Shown piece after piece: positions 8,401-15,695 of a stretch of 26,611 nt of DNA. Within the stretch, counting starts at the first letter, position 1, and each line of letters starts with the position of its first letter. Origin of the DNA: JBJFGR01 sp051892875 (lineage in GTDB: Bacteria > Pseudomonadota > Gammaproteobacteria > Enterobacterales > Succinivibrionaceae); assembly GCA_051892875.1 (NCBI GenBank), contig JBJFGR010000155.1, forward strand, positions 1 to 26,611, given 5' to 3'. A model generated the notes under the pieces. That model ran no database searches. It saw only the letters and a program-made list of their open reading frames with translations, and was not told the DNA's origin. A program made the translations under genes and the position numbers.

Positions 8401-9200
8401 AATTCACTGATGATATTTTCAACTTCCCGATAAGCTGATATGCTTTTGCAGAATTTGTCTAGATCGTTGAGATTTAGTTCTAATTTTATATCTGGATGAT
8501 CTTTTTTAAGTATTTCGGCTAGGAGGAGTTTTATATTCTCAAAACTTACTTTACCAGTTATTAAACTATGGGTAATAACATCAATATAGCGAAGTTCTTT
8601 TCTACCACTGCTTAAACTATATGTTTTACGCATGTAGTTATTTGTACTATTAGGAATATTTTGAATAATAGAACGATATTCATCAATTGTTGTTACAAGT
8701 TTTTCTACTCTTATCCCTTGTTGATTTAGATAGCGTTTATATTCTGTCCAAGAACGATTACGATATGTTTTAGTTTCTTCATCAAAATATATGTAATTGT
8801 TACTATCAAATTCACAAGGTACAAAACCGAAAGCTAGAGCTGTTGAATTTTTATTGTTTGAAGCGGATGATACCACTACATGTACTGTTTTTTGCTCGTT
8901 ACTAACATATTCAAAAATTATACTACTGTCTTCATAAGGTAGGTAAAAACCAGAAAAACTTTTGCGAACACTATTGGATGTTGTAATTTTTCTAGGATCT
9001 AATCCGTAAAATAAAGGGATAAGTTTCAATAAGCTGGTTTTACCTGATCCATTAGCACCATTGATTTGGCTATGTTTATCAAAATTAAATTCAAAAAATG
9101 CATTTCTGCTATTTTGTTTAGTTGTAGCAGTGATATATGAATCAGCTAAAATAATACGTTTTAAACCAGCATAATTTGTTAACGAATTAGTATTGTTCAT
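5466..9200 (-). CDS. SMC-like condensin ATPase, JetC/MksB-like
   Basis: The first gene of the operon encodes 1244 residues. It has the split ABC ATPase of SMC proteins. Walker A is G48-ANGSGK-T55, followed by SLLKLIPLFYG. The C-terminal half has a signature-like SSNGL (from 1140) and Walker B WPVDE (1170-1174, Asp1173 and Glu1174), then a D-loop-like SKLSNKN. Between them run two very long coiled coils (about 280-560 and 620-1060, full of Lys/Glu/Asn/Leu heptads) around a globular hinge candidate at about 565-615 (VPAWKDSIGKVLDNELL). This is the architecture of JetC/MksB/MukB. In Wadjet systems this motor extrudes DNA loops and presents small circular plasmids for cleavage. The form resembles proteins I recall annotated as DUF3584-type ATPases rather than classical COG4913 JetC. 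The start has an AGGA site about 9 bases upstream. Rad50/SbcC is less likely because no zinc-hook CxxC is seen. Confidence 0.8.
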   Translation of the reverse strand: MNNTNSLTNYAGLKRIILADSYITATTKQNSRNAFFEFNFDKHSQINGANGSGKTSLLKLIPLFYGLDPRKITTSNSVRKSFSGFYLPYEDSSIIFEYVSNEQKTVHVVVSSASNNKNSTALAFGFVPCEFDSNNYIYFDEETKTYRNRSWTEYKRYLNQQGIRVEKLVTTIDEYRSIIQNIPNSTNNYMRKTYSLSSGRKELRYIDVITHSLITGKVSFENIKLLLAEILKKDHPDIKLELNLNDLDKFCKSISAYREVENIISEFSNVIKINQSLLNHMANIRGFYRDLKWFINELTNKNKKLNDNINSKDNYLENFKTEEFRKIQELKSTVDNIKKEITDRDNEISQIEKEQEDFENKKATYWLEQVNNCQIIKNQLLQDKEVLNSINSKAENIKQEFDNKRNAINNKYLSDKNKLEKQKSTYIDELKSKNHELESKKLADINNLKNELKSKIHTLDLEENTLTHEKQNIEKSLKDIRVPENLAKELAENSNKINSIQDEARANQQELIKLTNEKLSLTNKRTLITNEHDKFKKEGNKLQQEIRDIERQLSNSDGSLQSFLELNVPAWKDSIGKVLDNELLSRTDLYPVIESTIDNSTLDKVTIGNVTLLTEHIKKEFRNIEELEIIYKELSQKFNIIQHEVDKKFNEIHDLNTEITNVENQIMNLEAHEDWDKQISELKDFHCQIKDRITIAQEKLKNELNNNLNKVLSELKNICSQKNSLTEKYQSLIQDVNNSYLLNKSDIETKYSELINNTDDLLSRAQEQNERNIKELNKIELAKKTEGNVDDKLIDQLSSSIRNNEQLLNDIEDNRELTNRYLLWLPKGNILQNLREKIIDLRKQHQNEEDKLKSYNKQYDSQIKLLSKEINNLRQTYENNNKNIEKFSKLCKSIEDINLNSDGTPIEPSTSSEITFNEAEKQINKYKNECTEIKGNIYKITNCINKYTHSEIYSYWEEHCNESKTSYAFTNETQEQKDIILKANAAKMIVQDLLPQIRQTLINFGRNTADIIYGYYQQLKNFSNRIHGFSNRISNAVTQNLSFEAFEYFNIKLEAKIKDLPCWRYIEEIAETYKKWIEEGKYLEQLPSQEYVDQIKNLMSKFEDGTLRNEINDLFTVLFEVTENKKFKTARSAKELEELSSNGLTFLLMCALYIGLIRESRNEQNIRINWPVDEMSKLSNKNIHILLDVMDRNLITMVSAAPDLSMSVALQFENIYRIAKDGVFVNQEALNPIGIAIAKKQGLL

Positions 9201-9264
9201 GAGTGAAACATCCTAATAAAGTGATAATTTTTTATTGAAGAATTAAATATTAAAACTTATATTT

Positions 9265-9294
9265 ATTATATCCTATAAAATATAGGTTTGTGAA
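9265..9294 (-). promoter_or_regulatory. Predicted promoter of the Wadjet-like operon with an inverted repeat in the spacer
   Basis: Read on the minus strand: -35 TTCACA (9294-9289, 5 of 6 consensus bases), an 18-base spacer, and -10 TATAAT (9270-9265, perfect). The spacer is almost filled by CCTATA-AAA-TATAGG (9272-9286), a perfect inverted repeat. A protein bound there would block RNA polymerase, so it is a candidate operator. The 5' untranslated leader would be about 57 bases. Confidence 0.5.
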
Positions 9295-9311
9295 CAAAAA
9301 CTACCATATGC

Positions 9312-9340
9312 TCTTAAAATCTTATATAATAAAGTCATTC
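9312..9340 (+). promoter_or_regulatory. Predicted ydiJ promoter
   Basis: A perfect TATAAT at 9335-9340 lies 24 bases before the chosen ydiJ start, with a poor -35 (TCTTAA, 9312-9317) 17 bases upstream. If used, transcription starts near 9347, which excludes the upstream GTG at 9290 as a start codon. Confidence 0.4.
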
Positions 9341-9364
9341 AATTTGTTGTTTAGAGAGAGTTTT

Positions 9365-12300
9365 ATGATACCAAAGATTACGCCTTCGACTTCAGTAGAG
9401 AGTCATTATTTAGATTTTTTTAATGATTTGAAGAATTCTGAGTTTTCAGGGGATGTAGAGTTTTCGTATAGCAGTAGATTAGCTGTGGCAACAGATAATA
9501 GTGTTTATCAGCAAATTCCTCAAGGCGTGGTATTACCTAAAAATATAAAAGATGTTCAAATTATAGCATCTTTAGCAAATACTAATAAATATTCAGATAT
9601 AACATTTGCTCCACGTGGTGGTGGTACAGGTACTAATGGTCAATCATTAACACCTGGAGTTGTTGTGGACTTGTCTCGTCATATGAGAGGAATTTCTGAT
9701 TTAAACGTAGACAAACGTACGGTTTATGTACAAGCAGGTGTTATTAAAGACTATTTAAATCAAGAAATTAAACAGTACGGATTGTTTTTTTCTCCAGAGT
9801 TATCTACATCTAATAGAGCAACTTTTGGGGGAATGATTAGTAATGATTCATCTGGTCAAGGTTCATTAAAATATGGAAAAACATCTCAACATGTATTAGA
9901 AGTTGATGTTGTATTGTTAGATGGAACATTAGTTAATTTTAGACCAGTAAGTGGCGATGAATTAAAAGCTAAGTTATCTTTATCAAGTATGGAAGGTAAT
10001 ATTTATCGCACTGTATATGATATATGCACAAGCAAGTCAAAAGAAATTCAAACAACTTTTCCTAACCTCAATAGATTTTTAACAGGTTATGATTTAAAGC
10101 ATGTATATGATGTAAAAACAAATATTATGGATTTGTCTCGTATTATTTGTGGCGCAGAAGGTACATTAGCTTTTATAGTAGGTGCTAAATTAGATTTAAC
10201 GCTTATTCCATCTTATCGTTCTTTGGTAGTTATTAAGTATGACAGTTTTGATTCAGCATTACGTCATGCTCCTGTTATGGTTAAAGCACAGGCTTTATCA
10301 GTTGAAACTGTTGATTCAAAAGTCTTGAATTTAGCAAAACAGGATATAGTTTGGTATAGTGTAAAAGATTTGATAACAGAAGTTCCTAATATTGAAATGG
10401 AAGGTATTAATATTGTTGAGTTTGCAGGAACAGATGCATCAGAAGAAGAACAAAAACTTGAAAAGTTAGTTGCTTCTTTAGATAAAGAGTTATCTAAAAA
10501 AAATAAACAAAAAGGTGTTATAGGTTATCAGATTTGCAAAGATTTAAAAGACATTCAAGCTATTTATGGCATGCGTAAAAAAGCTGTAGGTTTATTGGGT
10601 AATGCATCGGGAGATGCAAAGCCAATAGCATTTACAGAAGATACAGTTGTACCTCCTGAACATTTGGCAGACTATATTATTGAATTTAGATCCTTGCTGG
10701 ATAGCAAGAATTTAAGTTATGGTATGTTTGGTCACGTTGATTCTGGGGTTTTACATGTAAGACCAGCTTTAGATTTATGTGATCCTGAACAAGAAGTTGT
10801 GTTGCGTAGTATTTCCGATAGTGTTGTTAAATTAACAGCAAAGTATGGTGGTATTATGTGGGGTGAACATGGCAGGGGCTATCGTTCTGAGTATGGTCCT
10901 GAATTTTTTGGAGAGCTTTTTGTTGAATTAAGAAAAGTTAAAGCTGCTTTTGATAGTAGAAATCAAATAAATCCAGGTAAGATTTGTGTACCTTTAGGGG
11001 ATGATGATCATAGCTTAGTTTCAGTAGATGGAGTAAAAAGAGGAACTTTTGATAGACAGATACCAAAAGATACTCGCCAAAGTTTTAAATCTGCCTTAAA
11101 TTGCAATGGAAATGGATTATGTTTTAATTTTGACAAATCTTCTCCAATGTGTCCTACTTATAAGTATTTAGGTGATCGCAGACAATCCCCAAAGGGGCGA
11201 GCTGGTTTAATGAGAGAATGGCTACGCCAGTTGGAATTACAGGGGGTTAATCCGTTAACTGAAGAAGTTTTACAAAGTACTTCATTATTTTCATTAAAAG
11301 ATTTTATAATGAAGGTTTATAACACGTGTCATAAACAAGATGATTTTAGTAATGAAGTAAAAGATGTTATGGATTGTTGTTTGGCGTGTAAAGCCTGTGC
11401 ATCAGTTTGTCCTATAAAAGTAGATGTACCTGATTTTAGGTCAAGATTCTTAAATATGTACTATGGTCGTTATTTACGTCCAATTGGTGATATTTTTGCA
11501 AAAACTATTGAAACAACAGCGCCAATTATGGCAAAAACTCCAGCAGTTGTTAATACTGTTAATAGTTTTGCACCTATTAAGTACATAACTAAAAAGATTT
11601 TTGGTTTTGTGGATGTGCCAAGTTTGAGTAATCCTTCATTGTCAGATTTGTTAATGAATAGTACAGTTGAGTATTTTGATTTAGAGAAATCAAAAAAATA
11701 TACTCAAAATGAACTAGAGAAAATGGTTCTTGTTGTACAAGATACTTTTACCTCATCATATGATGCGGAAGTTGTAGCAGATTTTATAAGATTGTTAAGT
11801 AAGCTAGGAAAACGTCCTGTTTTATTACCATTAAATCCAAATGGTAAGGCGTTACACATTAGAGGATATTTAAGAACATTTGCAAAAACTGCAGCGTCTA
11901 CTGCTCAATTTTTAAATCAAGTTGCAAAGTTAGGATTACCTTTGGTCGGTGTTGATCCTGCAATGGTTCTTTGTTATAGAGATGAATATCAAAAAACTTT
12001 GGGTGCTGCACGAGGTGATTTTAATGTGATGCTTATGCAGGAATGGTTAATAAAAAATCTTAGTTTGATAAAAACTCCGTCTCAAGCTGATAGTGAAAAG
12101 TTTAAAGAAACTTATTATTTACTAGCTCACTGTACTGAAAAGAGTTTAAAACCTACAACACATAATGATTGGAAAACTATTTTTGAGCAAGCTGGTATAA
12201 AATTAGAACCTATACCTGTTGGATGTTGTGGTATGGCGGGGTTATATGGGCATATGGCAGATAATTTAGAAAAGAGTCAAAACATTTATCGTCAAAATTG

Positions 12301-12430
12301 GGCACCTGTATTTAAAAAATATCCGATAGAACGTTGTTTAGTAACAGGCTATTCTTGTAGAGAGCAAGTAAAGAGAATGGAAAGAGTTGTTGTAAAACAT
12401 CCTCTACAGGTATTAGCAGAAATATTATAA
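9365..12430 (+). CDS. ydiJ: YdiJ, FAD- and iron-sulfur-dependent D-2-hydroxyglutarate-type dehydrogenase
   Basis: A long single-chain flavoprotein with fused iron-sulfur domains, very close to E. coli YdiJ, which I recall as a D-2-hydroxyglutarate dehydrogenase. It would oxidise a D-2-hydroxyacid and pass electrons to an acceptor. I chose ATG 9365 (AGAGAG site, product begins MIPKITPS) over the GTG at 9290; this gives 1021 residues against about 1018 in E. coli. Domains in order: FAD-binding type 4 (PRGGGTGTNGQ from residue 83, then PELSTSNRATFGG), FAD-linked oxidase C-terminal domain (GMFGHVDSGVLHVRP, WGEHGRGY), an iron-sulfur region (CNGNGLC at about 580 and CLACKACASVCP at about 672), and a C-terminal cysteine-rich domain (VGCCGMAG). 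All key cysteines are present. It is divergent from the Wadjet-like operon and 131 bp upstream of ilvI. Confidence 0.93.
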   Translation: MIPKITPSTSVESHYLDFFNDLKNSEFSGDVEFSYSSRLAVATDNSVYQQIPQGVVLPKNIKDVQIIASLANTNKYSDITFAPRGGGTGTNGQSLTPGVVVDLSRHMRGISDLNVDKRTVYVQAGVIKDYLNQEIKQYGLFFSPELSTSNRATFGGMISNDSSGQGSLKYGKTSQHVLEVDVVLLDGTLVNFRPVSGDELKAKLSLSSMEGNIYRTVYDICTSKSKEIQTTFPNLNRFLTGYDLKHVYDVKTNIMDLSRIICGAEGTLAFIVGAKLDLTLIPSYRSLVVIKYDSFDSALRHAPVMVKAQALSVETVDSKVLNLAKQDIVWYSVKDLITEVPNIEMEGINIVEFAGTDASEEEQKLEKLVASLDKELSKKNKQKGVIGYQICKDLKDIQAIYGMRKKAVGLLGNASGDAKPIAFTEDTVVPPEHLADYIIEFRSLLDSKNLSYGMFGHVDSGVLHVRPALDLCDPEQEVVLRSISDSVVKLTAKYGGIMWGEHGRGYRSEYGPEFFGELFVELRKVKAAFDSRNQINPGKICVPLGDDDHSLVSVDGVKRGTFDRQIPKDTRQSFKSALNCNGNGLCFNFDKSSPMCPTYKYLGDRRQSPKGRAGLMREWLRQLELQGVNPLTEEVLQSTSLFSLKDFIMKVYNTCHKQDDFSNEVKDVMDCCLACKACASVCPIKVDVPDFRSRFLNMYYGRYLRPIGDIFAKTIETTAPIMAKTPAVVNTVNSFAPIKYITKKIFGFVDVPSLSNPSLSDLLMNSTVEYFDLEKSKKYTQNELEKMVLVVQDTFTSSYDAEVVADFIRLLSKLGKRPVLLPLNPNGKALHIRGYLRTFAKTAASTAQFLNQVAKLGLPLVGVDPAMVLCYRDEYQKTLGAARGDFNVMLMQEWLIKNLSLIKTPSQADSEKFKETYYLLAHCTEKSLKPTTHNDWKTIFEQAGIKLEPIPVGCCGMAGLYGHMADNLEKSQNIYRQNWAPVFKKYPIERCLVTGYSCREQVKRMERVVVKHPLQVLAEIL

Positions 12431-12561
12431 CAAGGTTGAGTTAAATATGAATTAATTCTAGCTATGTTAAAAGCATAATTTATTAAGGTTTATTTTTTTT
12501 ATTATAAAGTGTAGAATGTCATAATAAGTACATTCAAAAAAATAAGTTCCATGGAGGATTT

Positions 12562-14310
12562 ATGGAGATGTTATCAGGTGCGCAAATGGTTATTCGCACC
12601 TTGGAAGATTTAGGGGTTGAAAAACTGTTTGGTTATCCAGGTGGTTCAGTTTTACACATTTATGATGCATTATTAGAATCTAAAAAAATCGAGCATGTTT
12701 TAGTTCGTCATGAACAGGCAGCTGCTCATATGGCTGATGGTTATGCACGCGCAACGGGAAAGGTTGGTTGTGTCCTGGTAACCTCTGGACCAGGTGCTAC
12801 CAATACCATTACAGGTATTGCAACAGCTTATATGGATTCAATACCAATGGTTGTTTTAACAGGACAGGTTCCAACCACTTTAATAGGTCAAGACGCTTTC
12901 CAAGAAGTTGATATGGTTGGAGTTTCTCGTCCAATAGTTAAGCATAGTTTTTTATGTAAGAAAGCAGAGGATATCCCTGAATTTATCCGTAAGGCATTTT
13001 ATATTGCCTCAACAGGCCGTCCAGGTCCTGTAGTGGTAGATATTCCAAAAGATACACAGAATCCTCAATTAAAGTTCCCATATGAACACATTCCTTTAGA
13101 TAAGATTTCAATGCGTTCATATAATCCGACATTAGTTGGCCATAAAGGACAGATTAAGCGTGCTGTTCGAATGATCGTTGATGCTAAGAAGCCTGTATTA
13201 TACTTGGGCGGTGGTGTTATTGCTTCAAATGCCAGTGATAAAGTTAAAGCTTTGGCTAAGAAGTTTAATATACCAGTAACAACTACATTAATGGCAATGG
13301 GTGCTTATCCAGGAACTGATGATTTATTTATAGGTATGTTAGGTATGCATGGTACTTATGTTGCTAATATGACCATGCATAACAGTGATTTAATTATAGC
13401 TTTAGGTGCTCGTTTTGATGACCGTGTAACTAATAATGTTGCAAAATTCTGTCCTGAAGCGAGAATCATCCATGTAGATATTGATCCTTCATCAATTTCA
13501 AAATGTGTAACAGTTGATATACCAATTGTTGGAAATGTTGATACTGTATTAGATCAAATGAATGATGCGATTAAAGAATTAGAAGAAAGCAAGGATATTG
13601 ATTTCGACGCTATTTTAGCTAATTCTAAATCATGGTGGGATATGATTCATGCGTTTGCAAAAAAACATCCGTTAGAATATGCAAGTGACACAAAGCCTGG
13701 TTTGATTCATCCTGCTAAGATTGTAGAAGACATTTATAAGTTTACAAAAGGTAAAGCATTAATGGTAACCGATGTTGGTCAACACCAAATGTTTGCGGCA
13801 TTGTATTATAAATATGACTTACCTCGTAAATTCTTATCATCAGGTGGTCTAGGTACAATGGGATATGGTTTCCCAGCAGCTATTGGTGCTAAGATTGCTG
13901 TACCTGAAGATACAGTTGTATGTATTACTGGTGATGGTTCATTCCAAATGAACATACAAGAGTTAGCAGTTTGTTTACAATACAATATACCTATTAAAAT
14001 TATTATTATTAACAATAGTTCATTAGGTATGGTTAAGCAATGGCAAATGATGTTCTATAATGGAAGACAAAGTGAATCATATATGGATGCGGTTCCAGAT
14101 TTTGTGAAACTAGCTGAAGCATATGGTCAAGTAGGTTTGCGTGTAGAAAATGAATCTCAATTGGATTTTGTATTAGAAAAAGCTTTTTCGATAAACGATA
14201 GAACAGTAGTTGTAGATATTATTGCAGATCCTGATTCTAGAGTATATCCAATGCAGATAGCTACAGGATCAATGGCTGATATGTATTTAAATAGAACGGA
14301 GCGTACATAA
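12562..14310 (+). CDS. ilvI: Acetolactate synthase large (catalytic) subunit
   Basis: The enzyme is thiamine-diphosphate dependent and condenses two pyruvates to acetolactate, or pyruvate with 2-ketobutyrate, the first common step of valine, leucine and isoleucine synthesis. The protein has 582 residues, opening MEMLSGAQMVIRTLEDLG as in IlvI. The catalytic Glu is in VRHEQAAAHMADG (Glu51). FYIASTGRPGPVVVDIPKD, GMLGMHGTYVANMTMHN and FDDRVTNN are family signatures. The thiamine-diphosphate/metal motif is GDGSFQMNIQEL with INN further on (from about 457). The closing YPMQIATGSMADMYLNRTERT is also IlvI-like, which favours ilvI over ilvB or ilvG. GGAGG precedes the start. ilvH follows after one base, so the two subunits are made together. 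No leader peptide or attenuator was seen upstream. Confidence 0.96.
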   Translation: MEMLSGAQMVIRTLEDLGVEKLFGYPGGSVLHIYDALLESKKIEHVLVRHEQAAAHMADGYARATGKVGCVLVTSGPGATNTITGIATAYMDSIPMVVLTGQVPTTLIGQDAFQEVDMVGVSRPIVKHSFLCKKAEDIPEFIRKAFYIASTGRPGPVVVDIPKDTQNPQLKFPYEHIPLDKISMRSYNPTLVGHKGQIKRAVRMIVDAKKPVLYLGGGVIASNASDKVKALAKKFNIPVTTTLMAMGAYPGTDDLFIGMLGMHGTYVANMTMHNSDLIIALGARFDDRVTNNVAKFCPEARIIHVDIDPSSISKCVTVDIPIVGNVDTVLDQMNDAIKELEESKDIDFDAILANSKSWWDMIHAFAKKHPLEYASDTKPGLIHPAKIVEDIYKFTKGKALMVTDVGQHQMFAALYYKYDLPRKFLSSGGLGTMGYGFPAAIGAKIAVPEDTVVCITGDGSFQMNIQELAVCLQYNIPIKIIIINNSSLGMVKQWQMMFYNGRQSESYMDAVPDFVKLAEAYGQVGLRVENESQLDFVLEKAFSINDRTVVVDIIADPDSRVYPMQIATGSMADMYLNRTERT

Positions 14311-14311
14311 A

Positions 14312-14809
14312 ATGCGTCATATAATTTCTGTACTCCTTGAAAATGAAGCAGGTGCTTTAAGCCGTGTAGTTGGATTATTTTCTCAACGTGGCTTTAATAT
14401 TGAGACTTTAACTGTTGCTCCAACAGAAGATGCGACATTATCAAGAATGACTATCGTAACTTGTTGTGATGCTGATGAAGTTGAACAAATAACAAAGCAA
14501 TTACACAAATTAATTGATGTACTAAAGGTTTGTGATTTGGCTGATTTTGGTCATGTAGAACGTGAAATTATGCTTGTTAAAGTTAGGGCCAACACTCGCG
14601 ATATTCGTGAAGAAGTAAAATCAATGTCTGATATATTCAATGGTAAGATAGTAGATGTTACTCCTGATCTTTATACATTGCAAATTCTAGGTACTAGCGA
14701 AGAATTGGATAATTGTTTAGTGGCTATAGGTCAAGTAACTGAAGTTGTTGAAGTTATTCGTTCTGGTGTTTGTGGTATTTCTAAAGGTGAAAGATCTTTA
14801 AGACCATAA
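14312..14809 (+). CDS. ilvH: Acetolactate synthase small (regulatory) subunit
   Basis: This is the regulatory partner of IlvI. In the known enzyme it raises activity and carries the valine feedback site. The 165 residues begin MRHIISVLLENEAGALSRVVGLFSQ, the classic ACT-domain opening, continuing with RGFNIETLTVAPTEDATLSRMTI. The C-terminal domain follows, with HVEREIMLVKV and VTPDLYTLQILG. The Gly-Ala-Leu-Ser-Arg segment where valine binds is intact, so feedback control is expected (inference from the family). The start is one base after the ilvI stop codon, and the ribosome site lies inside ilvI. A strong terminator follows. Confidence 0.96.
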   Translation: MRHIISVLLENEAGALSRVVGLFSQRGFNIETLTVAPTEDATLSRMTIVTCCDADEVEQITKQLHKLIDVLKVCDLADFGHVEREIMLVKVRANTRDIREEVKSMSDIFNGKIVDVTPDLYTLQILGTSEELDNCLVAIGQVTEVVEVIRSGVCGISKGERSLRP

Positions 14810-14858
14810 ACAAATAATAAGAGATTTTTAAGTTCTGTAGAATTAAAAAGAACTATGC

Positions 14859-14897
14859 AAAAGGAAAGATTTTGAATATCTTTCCTTTTAATTTTTT
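14859..14897 (+). terminator. Rho-independent terminator of ilvIH
   Basis: AAAAGGAAAGAT (14859-14870) and ATCTTTCCTTTT (14878-14889) form a perfect 12-bp stem with a 7-base loop, followed by a T-rich tail with six consecutive Ts. Confidence 0.85.
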
Positions 14898-15446
14898 AGT
14901 TTAAAAAATTTGTATTTATTTCTTTTTAATCCAACTTTTCAATCAGGCACTTATGAATCTTGTTTTTTGGATTATAGTTGATGCCTATTAACAGTATATC
15001 ATTAAAATAGTTACAATTACGATATCTACTGAAATATTTTCCTTAATCTGTTTTAATTTAAGCCTTTTTCAGCACTAAGACCATACTTAAATTCTATAAA
15101 CAAATGATTTCTCCTGGTTATAGGTTAGTAAGGATGCATTAGGTGAATTATGAATCTCTGTGATTATTTCTGCTATTTTATTATCATCAAGAGCAATAAT
15201 GCCTTAAAAAAGTGACTTTGAACGCTCAATTATCAGCTTGTAATTGAATCATGGCTTATTTTTTACTAAAGTTGATAGAGCTATTTTTATTTTTTGTTTG
15301 GTATATAGGCTAAATGAATAGAAATTATTTATAGAGATAAAAAATGATGCTAAAAATAGGTTTTTATATAAATTATAAATTTTTAGATTTTAGTTATTAA
15401 AAGTGATATATTATTACTGTTTGATAGATATTGTAAGGAGATTAAA
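14898..15446. other. Non-coding stretch between ilvIH and the 75-aa gene
   Basis: No intact gene is visible in about 550 bases on either strand. The middle holds a possible degraded regulator reading leftward (separate entry). The right end (15300-15440) is very AT-rich and should carry the promoter for the 75-residue gene and pepD. Several -10-like AT hexamers occur there, but no convincing -35 to -10 pair. Confidence 0.5.
15010..15243 (-). pseudogene. Possible remnant of an AraC-type regulator gene
   Basis: Reading leftward, a decayed frame gives FNYKLIIERSKSLF, a stop, then GIIALDDNKIAEIITEIHNS and PNASLL. After shifts between frames come SFVYRI, FKYGLSAEKGLN and LKQIKENISV. The order resembles the start of an AraC DNA-binding domain (a region ending in I-H-x-x-P-x-A-S-L, then S-F-x-x-x-F-K-x-x-x-G-L-S, then a helix with basic residues). 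At least two stops and two frameshifts would be needed, and the middle helix-turn-helix is missing. This is a weak pattern match that could be chance. Confidence 0.28.
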
Positions 15447-15674
15447 ATGTCGACTTCAAACACTTTATTATTAGAAGAAGTTGTTAAAGTTTTAGAAGAA
15501 AAATTAGAATCTCAGTCAGAAAATGAATATGTAGAGTATAGAGGACCTGAATGTTGTACTAGAAATAGGGTTTATAGTCATATATATGCTGACGATGTTG
15601 ATGTGAAAATGATGAAAGTTTTTATGATGTCAAAAATTTCAGATCTAAAAGAAAAATATAATGAATTAAAGTAA
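15447..15674 (+). CDS. Small acidic hypothetical protein, 75 aa
   Basis: I do not recognise this protein. It is short, acidic and mostly helical, with a leucine/glutamate-rich N-terminal helix (LLLEEVVKVLEEKLES), a polar middle containing an adjacent Cys pair (PECCTRNRVY), and a Met-rich helix at the end (MMKVFMMSKISDLKEKY). It has no signal peptide or membrane segment. A near-perfect AAGGAG lies 6 bases before the ATG, so translation is likely. pepD begins 21 bases after its stop codon, suggesting co-transcription. It might be a small partner or regulatory protein, but nothing in the sequence names a role. Confidence 0.7.
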   Translation: MSTSNTLLLEEVVKVLEEKLESQSENEYVEYRGPECCTRNRVYSHIYADDVDVKMMKVFMMSKISDLKEKYNELK

Positions 15675-15695
15675 AATAAAAAAATGAGGTTAACA

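Noticed and set aside
5466..9200. SMC gene read as SbcC/Rad50 or MukB
   Set aside because: No zinc-hook CxxC at the hinge and no SbcD-like nuclease neighbour. The partners are JetA/B/D-like and not MukE/MukF in order or size.
9290..9364. Upstream GTG start for ydiJ adding 25 residues
   Set aside because: The extra residues have no counterpart in E. coli YdiJ. The GTG overlaps the predicted -35 of the opposite operon and lies before the likely ydiJ -10 box, while ATG 9365 has a good ribosome site.
12431..12561. Leader peptide, attenuator or riboswitch before ilvI
   Set aside because: There is no short frame rich in Ile/Val/Leu codons, no strong terminator hairpin and no riboswitch-like conserved core in 131 bases.
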